Below, in pieces: positions 9,740 through 21,929 of a stretch of 64,000 nucleotides of DNA. The stretch comes from Heligmosomoides polygyrus polygyrus (taxonomy: Eukaryota; Nematoda; Chromadorea; Rhabditida; Heligmosomidae): assembly GCA_947396885.1 (NCBI GenBank), contig OX377204.1, forward strand, positions 25,675,706 to 25,739,705, given 5' to 3'. Under the pieces are notes generated by a model. The model ran no database searches. It was given only the letters and a program-made list of their open reading frames with translations, and was not told where the DNA came from. Within the stretch, counting starts at the first letter, position 1. Each line of letters begins with the position of its first letter. The translations under genes were made by a program, and so were the position numbers.

Positions 9740-12520
9740 TTGATACCTTCTGAAAACCAAGACGCCTTAGCATCAAAAACAAAACGTGCAGGGAGGCTGT
9801 GCGGTAGAAAGCTTATGGAGTAGCTTATGGAGAATCTCCTCGAACATAAATTGTTTTTCGCAGTGTTTTCACTGCCGGCTTTGTGCGAGAAAAAAAGAAA
9901 TACAGACATTCAAGCCTCAACTTCTCGGAGAAGTGTGGAGTTGGGCAACAAGTATGAATTAGAATCCAGTATACAGAATAAGTGATACAGAGATAGATAA
10001 GCTCTTGTATTTGACTCTTGAGGTCGGAAGAAATACTTCCAATTCGGCAAATGGAGTCGATGGGTGCGCTATGGACTGACATGGTCGTTCTGCAGAGATT
10101 GTGATCAGTAAAATTCTGAACGGAATACAGAGAACTGGTTCACTATCCTCGCGTTCAGAAATTGTTTAAACGTTACCTATTGGTAAATACTGCCGAAGCG
10201 CGTAGAGGCGCGAAGGTGTCCCGGCGAGCGGAACTCACACGTATATCGGGGTCGCTGATATAGCATGCAACCAGTTAAGCTGACAGTCTTGATAGAAATA
10301 GACAACAGACAGACATCTAGCAGAACTTTCCTAAGAATGTGGGGGGACTTCATTTCGGAGAATGACAAGAGACACCATGAACTACGCATAGAGAACTTGA
10401 AACGAAAAACAGTATTGCTCAGATCAAAGATCGTTCAAAAGATTGGGTGCAAACAATGCCTAAAAGGGTTGCACGCAATTAAGCATCGGGTTTGACATGT
10501 CAGACGGCTTCCTTCCGAGCACCTTGCTCAGGCAAGGAAAGCAGACTTCCCACTGTATCTGGCAGCAGTTGACCGGTGCATCTTTTACTTACCCGCAGGT
10601 AAGTCGTTCATGAATCCGGCCACAGAAGGGATTGACTAACGCCGCTCCTTATGCTTTATCCATTAAGCACATTACATGTTTTTTTACACGGTTTTTTCAT
10701 ATAGGAGAAATTTCGTTTATTGCACGTTTTCTGTTGGCTCATTTTTGTTTTCAATTTTTATGTGTGTCTATAATGTAGTCAATAAATAAATAATAAAAAT
10801 GAAGAGTAAAAAGACCGTAAAAAGGAAAACGGAACACCCGGTAAGGCGCAGGGTTCAGTCAGCAAAAAAAAAGAGGAAGGTCAAGCAAAAAATGACGGTG
10901 AAGCATAACAAAAAATTAAAAAGCTAAAAATAAAATCGTGAAGGCACGATAGAAGAGAAAATACTACTATACTAGCATTTACATGCTGCGATGATTAAGA
11001 TAGTGTTCTACAAACTCATTTTTGGCACTTCAGAGAAATAAAAAGTTAAAAATGAAGGGGACAAAACAAAATAAAATTCGCATTCAACGTGATTCAAATT
11101 CAGGAAATTCTAATTGTGAAGTCCGAACGGGAAAACAATTTAACACCTCGTGACTAGCATCACAGTAATTAGCAATACTTTGGGTAGCCGAATAACAAAC
11201 ACTTTCGTAAAAACCAACTCAGTGACTTTAATAACATCCTTTTTCGCTTACCCAATTCTGCAAACATCACCTGCCAGCAGTCTCTGCAGCATCGATACTG
11301 AAAGTTGAAGAAGAAGTATTTGGATTACACAGCGATAAAAACGAAACGTGGAAACGAAATGAAAATCCGAAACGTTTAAGAAACACAAAGCTAATGGAAC
11401 CGGAAAGGACACTAGCGACCAAAAACGATCAGATAACTTCTAATATAACAACCAGATGGGTTACCTTTTAGTTGTTTTCAAATTCGAAATAAGTTTCAGA
11501 ATAGAAACGAAAAGTGAAAGTAGAAATGAAGTCGATTCCAGGGTCCACCTCTGTTCACGGAAGGTAAACAAATGGCGAGAACATAAATCTTTGTGCAAAC
11601 AGAGTATTCAAGTATAAAGAAAATGTTTTGTCTACGTCAGAAACGCTCTTTGAACCTCATGAAAGAGAAACACCATTATTGTTATGAAGGCACCAATCGT
11701 TTTACACCACATTTCTTCAGGGCTTCGTAGTAAATGTAGAAGGAGTAACAAGAGAACCGGCCAAAGTGTGAACGTTCTACAGAGATTCCTCTTTTAAAGG
11801 ACACAGGCTCTTAAGTGAAGCTCTACGTTTGAGACAATCAAAGTATCACCTTTTCTCTAGCAAAAAAAAAGCGCAGAAAATGGATTTTTGAGGCAAAGGT
11901 ACTATACTTCACCATAAGGGTAACCGCCGATATGCCCTTCTAAGTGCGCCGGCTCAATGGCTCCTCTTATAAAAATGAATATAAAAAATAAAGAATGAGT
12001 ATGAGGGATAGAACTTGTGATTACTGTCAGTGAAATTCTATTTTTCGTAAAAGATAGCTTAGTTAAATGCTACGGGTCCTGAAAAAAATTCAGAAGCCTG
12101 CTAAGGCCACAGTAGATAAATGTGTTTCGGAAGGAGGGACATAGTTTAGAAAACCCAGCGAAGTAACTAAAGTCTACTCCCGCTATAACGCTCAAGAAGG
12201 GATTGAAGAACAACCTACGTTAGGAGAAATCGCGTCCTAACCGCAAAGATAGATGATCTTTATGGAATATTTGTGCACAGATTTACCTGAGTTTTTTAAA
12301 AAGTAATGGAACATGTAAACAAGGACAGTTCGTGGGCGAAGAATAATTTTAGAGGTTTGAAGACGCCACTTTCTTAAGAGTACTCTAAGTGACCAGCATA
12401 AGTAAGGTAGATAAGATAGAAATTCGTGAGATGCAAGGAATTTCAGACGTGAGCTGGACGCAATTAGGCGAAAAACTGAACGGTCCGAATTTGAACGACT
12501 TCCTGTTGTTTATGGAAGAG
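9740..12520. other. No recognisable gene; short tail stub and A-rich stretches
   Basis: An AATAAATAAATAA stub lies at 10780-10795. A cggattcatgaacgac-like sequence in reverse at about 10600-10620 resembles the lead of the 4.1- and 6.2-kb foldbacks. The rest, much of it purine-rich on the plus strand between 10.8 and 12.5 kb, has only short unsupported frames. Confidence 0.45.
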
Positions 12521-12526
12521 GAAATG

Positions 12527-13058
12527 CTCTCTTCAGAGCCTGGAAAAGTCGACGTTTGAAAGGTTACTCGCCTGCCCAAGAACTTTCAAATCGCAGGAGT
12601 TTTAAGAGTTAGTAGGAAAGGAAGACTAAAAGGGAGCGAGACAGACCAACTAGCCTGCGGAAGCAGCCGAGGTTGGTAGGTCCCTCGGAGGGAGGCAGAT
12701 TGAGTGAATGGGACTTTCTCATAGGATCAACATCTCAACGACCTTTAGGCTGTCGCCCTCCCGGGTCAAGCCTACAGGGGTCAGCAAAGGTGGCCAGCTC
12801 CTAGGTTAGTGCTATACGCTCTTCTTTCTTATTGATCATGGATTTCTTGAAAGCAAGAGTGGAAGTCTGATTCACCCAATCTGCCTCCAGCCGGGGTACT
12901 CACCAGCCTCTCCGCCGCTTCCATAAGGCTAGTTGGGCTGTCTCTCTCGCTTTCCGTCTTCTTTTCTTATAAATTCTCGAAACTCCTGTGACTTTAAGTG
13001 GTTATTGGACGAGAAACCTTTCAAACCTCACTTGATTTTTCAAGGCTTTGAAGAAGGT
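12527..13058. repeat. Large foldback element, ~220-bp arms
   Basis: The left arm (about 12527-12750) reappears inverted at about 12835-13058. Matching landmarks include gtttgaaagg against cctttcaaac, gcaggagtttt against gaaactcctgtg, gagacagaccaactagcct against aggctagttgggctgtctc, and gaggcagattg against caatctgcctc. Arms are about 75-80% identical by eye around an ~85-bp centre. No coding capacity. It could be a foldback/MITE or a fossil inverted duplication. Confidence 0.7.
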
Positions 13059-13410
13059 GGTTAAGCCCGAAAAGTCAGCCAAATAAAGTGTGCATGACAT
13101 TCTTGGCTCCGTGCATTCTGCTTCAGAAGTCAAGAAATAACAATATCTTATCGAGGCTTTATTTTCTGCTGATTTGACCCCCGACGATGAGCCGACACTG
13201 AAGGGGCAAGTGAAGCGAGGGCAATGATGGCGATCTTTTTGGCGAGACCACCGCGCCTATTCATTTCTAAACAGGATTCTCAGCACGCATGCATGTCTTC
13301 AATGAGTCCCCAATGAGCTGCATGCGAAAAACGAATAAGCAAGAAATGAAAAAGCAACGAAAACAGCAGTTCATCAAAGTCTTCAACTGCTACTCTCGAA
13401 TAGTCACGGA

Positions 13411-14175
13411 GTACAACTCAATAGCACTGTTTCATTGCGTGACTTAGGTTTCATTTTGGACAATAAGCTTTCCTTCAGAGAGCATTGCGAATATACGGCA
13501 AAGAGAGCTGAAAGAGTTGTACATAGTATATTTAAATCCCTAAGAACGAACTCAGTAGTACACTTACTACGCGCATACAAGACCTATGTGAGGCCTATGC
13601 TAGAGTATGGTACTACTGTGTTTAGTCCTAATACCAAGCGAGAAATCGCCAGATTGGAAGCGGTGCAAAACAGTTTTACAAGAAAGCTCTGGATAAGAGT
13701 ACATGGATATGACTACAACAGCATCCCCTTGGCATCTGAAAGGAATAAACTCTTTAATTTGCGCTCTCTCGCCTGTCGCAGGAAAAGATATGATTTGGTC
13801 ACAATTTATAAGATGATAAATGCAACTGTGGGTCTTTCTGTAAATGACTTCTATTCAATATCTCATTCGAACACCAGAGGTGGCACATGGAAAATCCAAA
13901 TTCCTAGAGCTCATAGTAATATTAGATCTACTTTCTTCACAAACAGAGCAGGCACTGAATTCCTGAAATTAACAAAGAAATTTGTGCTTCCAAACTCCTT
14001 GAGGCAATATAAAACGATTATTGACAGGTATCTGCAAGAAGTCTCCTAGTACTTCGTTTTCTTTGATTACATTGTTTCACTAACCACTGGTTCTGTTCTT
14101 GATGTTTTCAGTGTTCTGATTTTTTTCGTATTGTGTTGTTTTTTTGCGTGGGTTTCCACGTATACATAAATAAAT
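13411..14175 (+). pseudogene. CR1-like LINE, C-terminal RT fragment and 3' end
   Basis: A frame open to TAG at 14047-14049 encodes the region after the RT palm of CR1/Jockey-type LINEs: LRDLGFILDNKLSF, then the thumb-like block YKTYVRPMLEYGTTVFSP, RLEAVQNSFTRKLW and LRSLACRRKRYDLVTIYKM. Catalytic motifs are absent because the copy is 5' truncated. A 3' UTR with gtgggtttccacg and an acataaataaata tail ends near 14175. The ~205 remaining codons are undamaged, so truncation at insertion rather than decay explains its state. Confidence 0.85.
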
Positions 14176-14189
14176 AGTCGTTTATTGCA

Positions 14190-16465
14190 TTATCTTACAC
14201 TGGACGTTTCTTACTGGATAATGAAGTTAAAAGGCGTCTAAAAAGTACGTGGTTGTCATGACGGGTTAACCACATCTTGAGTACAAGCAAACCTGAAATT
14301 CAGGTTAAATCTGGACTTTTGCTTTTGTGTTTGTCCCTGAAAGTGCATCATGTTGAAAAATTTGTTTCGTATAAAGTTTTTTTTCAAAGAAAGGATAGGC
14401 AACGTTTTGAAACTTTCGCGGAAAGTGAGTCATTGAAGTCTAGAAGAAGCCAGGTGTTTTCGCCACCGTTCAGCATCCAGGTGCTTCAAAGATTGTCGGG
14501 TAGTTCTCTTTCTCATCGATTAATATTAATATTAATATATTGCATACGTGCACGCAATCCGATTGCTTCCGATACCCAACAGAGGCAAGATGTTCCTTAT
14601 AGAAAACTCGAAGTAATAATAGGTCGACCATACACCGTGGTCTTTATTAGAAGGGCGAAAATGTGAGCAAAGGCTATCTGAAAATGTTGAAGCTATACAC
14701 GCTAGCTGGAGTTCCTTGGAACAAATCTTTTATCCCATCCCGGGTATTCAAGGAAATGTCGCTCTCGTAGAGGCAGAAAATTCGAGGATAAGGAAAGGAA
14801 GCGTAAAATAGGGCACGATATATCGTTTAACCCTTTAGTGGCTATTAGAATGCCTCCTATTCCGTGCTTTGGATCCTCAAGAGAACATACAGATCAATGT
14901 TGAGTCTTCCCCTGCAGTGTTCGACTTGGATGAGCTGCAAGAAAGACAGCTGCACTCAGCTCCAGTTATGGATGCTTAGGAGAACATGTCAGTGGAACTG
15001 GCAGCGTAAAGTCTGGATATCGGAGCTGTGCGGGTCTCTCAAACCAATTGTAACTAGCAAATAAGGTGTTTCGTGAAAAGGAATGTCCTATGGAGATCGT
15101 AGGGCATCTGATAACTTTTGAATCGATGCGAATTTTTAGCGACACTTAAAAAGAAAGGGGCAAACGACCGCCTTCTCGGTGCTAAACGTTTAGAATGTGG
15201 GCAAGAAAAAGGCCTTAAGATCCTTTTCCTCATTTTCGGCAGTCCATGTCGCCAAATTTGGAAAGAAGATCTCGTCATCGGATCGGATTACGCCGCCTAC
15301 GCTTGGAATAGCAGGCGACAGCTTCAAGGACTGGGTGACGCCATTAGCGTATTATGTCCTTGTATAGCAACTATAACTATACTTAGTAGGCAGTCCTACG
15401 AGCAGGACAAAATTGGAAGAGGGAGGAACCACATCTACTTTATTTCATTTGCGCTCCATTTATATTCTACTGCAGTCACGACAATGATTAGTTCGCCTTT
15501 TTAAGAAAACGGTAGCGAAGGCGGAGGAAGCGTATGCGCAGGGTCTACGAAAATGTCTGCGACAGTGGTAGAAAATCACCCCAACCAGGAGAGAAAAAGC
15601 CCTTGTCAACGAACGGAACGTATAATAGACCAGAACCTACCATTATATGGCAACTGTGTAGCAGAAGCCTCACAACTCAGAAACCAGCCGTGGACGGTAG
15701 GCACTATTAGCGAAACTAGGCATAGGTTTGTACGAAACTGAACGGGAATCGTTCATTGGACTATATTAACTGCATCAATATAACTTTTCATTTCTGGAAC
15801 GCTTCGTCCAATATAGTATCCAAAAAAAAGTCGATCGAAAAAATCTCATGCGCAAAACATACTCTACAATTTAAAACAACGGAATTTAGAAGATTTGTGG
15901 CATGGTCCTGATTCTGCTCACTAGAGCAGGTGTTAAACCCCTTGCATCGGTATCACTTCAAGGTTTTTAGTCCAAACTTCTGTGTAGGAGCATACCATTT
16001 ATTTTCATATTTAAACTCTTTATGCCTTATGTTTTGCATTTTTGCTTGAACCTCGTCTGTTACCCGGAAAGCAGAAGGTGCTCGAGTCCTGCTCAGCGCA
16101 AGAGGTTTGGTCGCAACTAAACGTCCTTCTAACTGTTTTTCTATGCAGTTGTGGTAAAATATGTGAAAAAACAAGGCCCGCAAAGCGACTTAAAAAAATC
16201 TTATACTAGTTATAAGAGAAACTTCAATAAAAAAGCAGCAAGCACCTGCAGTACGCGCGGTGTCAAGTAGAGAAACCCCTAACATGCAAAGAAGTGTTGA
16301 AATGTCCTTCTAAAGTTGTTTTAATAAATAATATATAACTGGCCCAAACAAAGCAATTACGAACCAAGAAGACCTCAGTAAATTTTGTTCTGAAATTTGT
16401 TAATAAGTTCGCAAAACTCCGAATTTTCTTTACTTCCTGCATATAATTTTGAGAATCTTTGAAAC
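14190..16465. other. No recognisable feature
   Basis: Open frames up to ~130 codons occur (for example 14277-14666 and 15118-15504, plus strand) but have no motif, repeat or compositional signal I recognise. A small AT repeat aatattaatattaatata lies near 14521. Confidence 0.45.
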
Positions 16466-16472
16466 GCATATA

Positions 16473-17911
16473 CCGCCCTAAGTGGAATTCAGGTTCCCGA
16501 AATTTGGAAAGAGTCTATTATAACCGCAATTCCAAAGAGTCCTAAATCCGTGCTACTTTCTTCGTTTCGACCGATAAGCATAACTCCTACCCTAATAAAG
16601 ATCATGGAAAAAATATTGCGAGAGAAGCTGATCTCACTTCTATTCAAGAACAGATCTATTCCTGTCCAGCAACACGGGTTCACTGCTGGTGCTTCCACGG
16701 CCACTCAACTGTCGGACTCCGTTTTTGACTGGAACCTTGCAATAAATAATGGAGATTCTGTTGATATCACTTACTTCGATTTGTCCAAAGCTTTCGACAA
16801 GGTGTGTCATAAGAAACTTCTAGCCAAACTTTATAAAGAGGTCATTAGGGAATCTCTTCTAGAATGGATTCGCTCTCATTTGAGTGGGAGACATATGCGT
16901 GTTTAGGTAGGAAACTCCTTTTCTAGTTGCCATGATTGTACAAGTGGAGTGCCTCAGGGAGGTGTATTATCTCCGATTTTGTTCCTTGTGCATACCTGCG
17001 ATCTTCCTTCCTGTTTAATTACAGATCTTTGTGTGAAGGTGCAAGTGTATGCTAATGATATAGAGATTTACGGCGCTTACAATGATGGCAATAAGGCTCA
17101 GGTCTATCAAGCTTTATCTCAGTCCATCAACAATATGATGGTGTGGGCCAACGCTTGGGAGCTACCTGTGAATCTTTCGAAAACATCAGTTTTTCATGTT
17201 GGAATTTCGGACAGCAACGAGTACAGTTTCAACAACTGTGTTCTAACCTCCATATCAGAGGTACGGGATCTTGGGGTGTTTCTAGATCGTGGGTTAACAT
17301 TTGAAAACCACATTGATTCTATTGTGCAAAAAGCTTTTGCCACAATTTTTCTGATCTGCCGAAATATTAAGTGTGATGAACACTCTATTCTGATCCCTCT
17401 ATATAAATCGTTTGTCATTCCTATTCTAGAGTACTGTTCTAATGTTTGGAGTCCTTTTACCAAAAAATCTCAATCCAAAATTGAAAAAGTGCAAAAGACC
17501 TTCACGAAAATTCTATTTTATAGATGCGTACGTTCTCCAAACGATACACGAGTGATTCCCAACTATGAGGAAAAACTTAGACTTTTTAACCATAAAAGCC
17601 TGTTTTATAGGCGTGTTTTCAGCGACCTATTTTTCTGCTTTAAAGTTCTAAAAGGCGAATCAAGACTTAAAGCTAGCAAATATTGGACGTTCTTGCCAAC
17701 GCTGGGTCACCGTAATCACTACCGTTTTCACTACCCTAGGGTGAAAAAGAGATGTCGTGATAAAGTGTTCAATTCGCTTTTTTACCGTGGCGCTCGCTGG
17801 CTGCAAATGTTGCCCACAGGCTTATTAGAATCGCCAAATGCCAATGTTTTTCGTAGTAGGTTGAGGAAAATAAACCTACTCTCGACGCTGCATTTAAAGG
17901 ACATTTCCTGA
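16473..17911 (+). pseudogene. CR1/Jockey-type LINE reverse transcriptase, nonsense-interrupted
   Basis: A continuous frame covers most of the RT: fingers (FRPISITPTLIKIMEK), QHGFTAGASTATQL, palm (DITYFDLSKAFDKV), GVPQGGVLSPILF and the C-terminal block (LYKSFVIPILEYCSNVWSPF). An in-frame TAG at 16904-16906 interrupts it. The catalytic box reads YANDIEIY where FADD or YADD is expected, so the second aspartate pair is broken. The endonuclease half is missing. It diverges clearly from the 13.4-kb copy and represents another lineage. A T-rich 3' UTR-like stretch runs to about 18200. Confidence 0.88.
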
Positions 17912-18424
17912 ATATATGCAACATTGCTTTCCTTTTTTGGCAGGTTTTACTTCCGTTTTACTTTTATTTACTTTAAAAAACTTACTTTCGTTTTTTTTTG
18001 TGCTGTTAAGTGTTTTTGTTCATTAGTGTTTGGTTTATACTTTACTTTAAGTTACTACTCTGGTTTCTGTATTGGTGCCTAATTAGTTCTCCCAATGTTA
18101 TCTGATTTCTGGCATTGTTGTTCACTCAATTTCCTCAACCCTTTTCTTTGCTGTTCTTGGTTTTTTGTCAATCTTAACGCCTTTGTAAACTCATTTGCCA
18201 CTTTTCCACTGCGTCCCCTAGCAGCCGTCATGTGGGCTTCAATGGGAGCGGCGAACCTACTAAGATGGTATCCGGAGCCGTTCTCCCTTGCGACTTGCAG
18301 TGTTGGCGGGCCACTGCTTGTGTCTCATTGAATTGCCCACTCCATAAACCCTTGTTTCTGCGTTTTCCTCTTCCTTTATTTGTAAGTCGACCCACCCCCA
18401 ATGTCAGACTGCTCCCTGAAAAAC

Positions 18425-18660
18425 GACGCATATTTGCCCACCTCGGAGGGCTTGCCGAATTGGTACCAGACCCCTTTGTCTTGGAAGGATGGAATACTGA
18501 CTCATCCATCAGGTGACGGTGACAAGTCGTAATTTAGATCGAATGCGCATTCATACTTAGTCCACGACCTCACGTAGAGACGCAATGCGTGGCGCATCCC
18601 ATAGGGATTAATTACAGACGTCCTTCATGCTTTGTTCTTTATCTTTTATGCTTCTTGATA
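18425..18660 (+). repeat. SINE1 copy, 5'-truncated
   Basis: Keeps the cacctcggagggcttg, gaattggtaccagac and acaagtcgta blocks and the 3' block gcgtggcgcatccca, with a ctttatcttt tail. The tRNA-like head is missing. From here to 19220 I see nothing else. Confidence 0.7.
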
Positions 18661-19224
18661 AAACAATTAGTCTCTTTTCTCAACCTCACGTCCAGGAACT
18701 AGCTTTCGCCATCAAAATTGTAGCACTGGGCACTAAAAATTTTAAACAGCAGAACATAGTTAAATGTGAGAGAAACTATAAAGCAACCTAGGCCGTAATG
18801 AAATCCTCCTTCAATGCGCAAAAGCAAGAGAACAACTAGGAGCAAATATAGCTGTGAGAGAGGTACAGAATGCTGATTGCTATATAGATGGAAGAAATGC
18901 TCCTGTTTCGAGTCCACTTGTAATCTGACCGACTTGCGAATGAAGTAATTGTCTTGCCTCACAAAGTGAATAGTAGATGGAACGTTTTGAAAGAATCTCA
19001 CGTAAGTCGCTAACGGATTTTCTTCTATTTCATCGAGGAGCGCGGAGTGGTTGGGCGAGAACGATTGGCGAATGGACTCAAAACTTGTTTTCAATTCGAA
19101 AATGACAATGCCATCACCATTCGATCTAATAATCGAGTGTTATTTCAGGTCCTAGAAAAACAGGGAATCCCCGAGCGGTTGAAGAGACTACTTCCTCTTC
19201 TCCATTTTGGCGAACATATGCTTA

Positions 19225-20140
19225 TTAGGGGGGGGGGGGGCAAAAGTAATGAGACACCCCACGCCGTGTCCATATATCTCGTGGCTGGAGTCTGGTTTCG
19301 TGCTTGTTGTATTTGTATGTTTGTATGCTACTTACTGAAGCCCATCTGAAAAGTTACCACTTCCGCTCTTTCCAGAAGCATGCCAAAAACCCCAGCCTGT
19401 CTCACGCCGAAACCCCAGTCTGACGAGTCGACCTGTGCCGCTCAAATCTCCCCCAATTCCCAACCCCGAGCAGCCTGGGCTCAATATTCACACAGGATGA
19501 GAAGTACGTCTTCTACCTTAACCCTGCCAAGCAGCGAGTCTGGGTGAGGCCTGGTGACCTGTTACCGACCTTCGTTCGGCGAGATGTTCACGGCGAGAAG
19601 CATCTTTGGAGCTTTTGGGTCTGCGCCCATGGGTCGGTTTACCGGAGGCTGTTTCCCAAGAGCACCGCGATGAACTCCAAGGCCATGGTGAACGAAATAG
19701 AGGAGATGGGCGGGCGACTCGCTCTTATTCATTCGCAGCGCTTCAAGAAGGTTCTCCTCTTCGACAACGCCGCACCCCATCGGGAACAAGTAACCACGGA
19801 TAAGCTTGGCCAGCTGGGCTACGTTCACATGCCTCACCCACCGTATTCGCTGGGCATCTCTCCATGCGACTACCACTACTACTTGAGCCTACAGGACTTC
19901 CTAGTCGGAAGGGACACAAAAACCCAAGCAGTCCTTGACAACCATATCGAGCAGTTGATCAACACCAGGCTCAAGCAGTTCTGGAAGGATGGGATCAGGA
20001 AGTTGGCTGAGCGATGGCAGCAAGGTCCTTGCCCTTAATGGCAAATACACTCCTCAGCATCGTTGAGTTGTAATTGAGTTATAAGGAGATAAAGATTTTT
20101 TTTCATTTTGTCTCATTACTTTTGGCCCCCCCCCCCCTAA
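19225..20140 (+). mobile_element. mariner-family transposon with poly-G terminal inverted repeats
   Basis: Ends TTAGG(G)n...CAAAAGTAATGAGAC on the left and its inverse on the right (gtctcattacttttgg then C12 and TAA). TA dinucleotides at 19223-19224 and 20141-20142 give the expected mariner TSD. The G run is 13 nt on the left and 12 nt on the right, directly inside the terminal TTA. Length 916 bp, shorter than usual mariners (~1.3 kb), so part of the transposase 5' half is missing. Confidence 0.88.
19475..20038 (+). pseudogene. mariner transposase, C-terminal catalytic part
   Basis: The frame runs through IFTQDEKYVFYLNP (first Asp), LLFDNAAPH (second Asp) and HPPYSLGISPCDYHYY (third Asp), with 34 residues between the second and third, i.e. 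DD34D. It ends with TAA at 20036-20038, as the family does. The N-terminal helix-turn-helix DNA-binding part is not recognisable between the left end and about 19470, so the copy is probably inactive though its catalytic triad survives. Confidence 0.85.
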
Positions 20141-20142
20141 TA

Positions 20143-21380
20143 GTTATGAATGACTGCCATGGTTTGCCACCTGCTAACCCTCTACAAAAACTTTTGGCAG
20201 GAAGAACTAGAAGGAAGCTGTGGGCATGTATGAGTTTGTTTCAGGCAGATAGGTGCGTTCTATTTTTATCGGACGACTCATTATTTCTTCAAAGGTAATG
20301 ATGGACGAACAAGACCAGGCTTCAGACCATTGTCATTCGTCGAACAAATGGGATACACTGGTGCGTGCATTAAAAAATGGCGATGAAGAGGTTTGAGTGA
20401 CAAGCCATCCACTTGCTCTTTATTGCTCAGTCAAACTTTAAACCAGTCCCTGTCTGCAGTCAAGAATGAAAGATGGTAATGGCATTCATACCAGAGTTTT
20501 AGAATCGTATTGTTCAGCATGCTCCAGGGACTCTATTTTTTGGAATTAACTTCGTTTTCAGTGCGTCTTCCTGGACTGGATGAAAACCGCTGGGAGACAT
20601 AGAATTCCCAAATGTTGTTTTTGTGGGTGGATGTCGTCGTGGGGCTGCCTGGATCGTGGAGAACCGTTTTTCTTTTAGCGTCTTTCCCCCATTCCTTCAC
20701 TTAGGTTATGGATGCGATTTCAGCTAATCTTCAGTGCGATCTCTCTGCCACAGCTTTTGGCCATCCGGTGTCCCTTCTCTCTTGGATGGATTTCGAGCGT
20801 ACTTCTACGACTTGTGCATCAATGTTGTGTTTAGTTGCTGCTCTCTGATGTAGTGATGTGTTTTTTAAGTTCATTCCACATCTACCATGTTGCATTTCTG
20901 ACAGTTCTGGAGTTTTCCTCCCTTGGACGCGTTGAAATCCAAATTATATCGATTTCACTTCAAGCAGCTGGACCTCGTCCATTTCAGTGGGATCGTTTCA
21001 CTTGGCGAACTCTTAGATAGCGAGTTGTAATTTGTGGTGGTCAATTCGTGTGGCCTGGGGCTCCCTAGCGGTACTGCCTGCCCTGCCTCCCGTTTGCAGT
21101 AGTATCTTGGCCAGCCTAACGGTGATGTTGTAAATTTCTGGATTCCTCTTCTACCTACTACCTCTTTTGTTACTGGTTCACCCCTGCTAGCCTTTTCTTA
21201 TTTTTTCACTCGTGAACAAAGGAGGAATCCTGCGCTTTTCAATACTCTGAGTTCCTTCCCTAGTTTCAGTTCATTACGTCAATCTCTGTTATTGCCGATT
21301 CTGTTCTCTATGTTTTTTACGATTGATTGGATTAGGTTCAAATAAACAAATTAACAAAAGTTGGAGTTGAGAAGATCATA
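20143..21380. other. No gene recognised; T-rich, LINE 3' UTR-like
   Basis: From about 20500 to 21350 the plus strand is T- and C-rich like the untranslated tails of the CR1-like elements here and ends near aaataaacaaattaac (about 21340). I found no RT motif, so assignment to a LINE is only a guess. Confidence 0.35.
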
Positions 21381-21410
21381 TTGCCTTCCATTAAGAAATC
21401 GGTATAAGTC

Positions 21411-21458
21411 GTAGAAGTGGCCTACATGGGGAGTGTGACCATTTAGGCCACTTCTACC
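21411..21458. repeat. Short hairpin, 13-bp perfect arms
   Basis: gtagaagtggcct and its exact inverse aggccacttctac flank a ~22-bp spacer. Confidence 0.6.
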
Positions 21459-21654
21459 TAGTAGTCCAATCAAGTAGTATCGAATGAAAGCGTTATGCAG
21501 AAGAACCGAGTGGGGTAGGCGCGTTGATTGTTTGACGCGCGTTTTGTCGGAACTAATTATTTATTTAGTTATTTGGGCGCGTGGTCAGCCGGTCGGAGGA
21601 GGCTGTTACATGCCTCCCTAATCGAGATATTTGCGTCGGGGCCCGTCCAAGCTC

Positions 21655-21899
21655 AATAAGCTTTTCATATCTGCAGGTTGGGAAAGTCTGTCCTCGAGCT
21701 GTCGTGCCAAGATTGGTATCAAACCTTGACTCGGCTTACGTTTCAGCGAAATCGCTCTCTCTAGAGCATGGGAAAGACAAGTCTCTGGAAAAGGCGGTTG
21801 CGCCGAAACATAAGCCGAATCAAAGTTCAATACCAATCTCGGCACAACAGCTCGACGATAAACTTGCCTGCCGTCAACGATATGCAGAGATTCAAGCAC
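21655..21899. repeat. Foldback element, ~110-bp arms
   Basis: The left arm (ctgcaggttggg, ctcgagctgtcgtgccaaga, ttggtatcaaaccttgactc, ggcttacgtttc) is repeated inverted on the right (ctgccgtcaacg, cggcacaacagctcg, caataccaa, cataagcc) at about 80-85% identity. It lies directly upstream of a CR1-like fragment and may have inserted into that LINE. Confidence 0.7.
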
Positions 21900-21929
21900 A
21901 GTCGTACGTGGAATATAGTAAATGGTTCG

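Noticed and set aside
15118..15504. Possible host exon (128 codons)
   Set aside because: No recognisable domain, no clear splice context and no codon pattern distinct from surrounding DNA.
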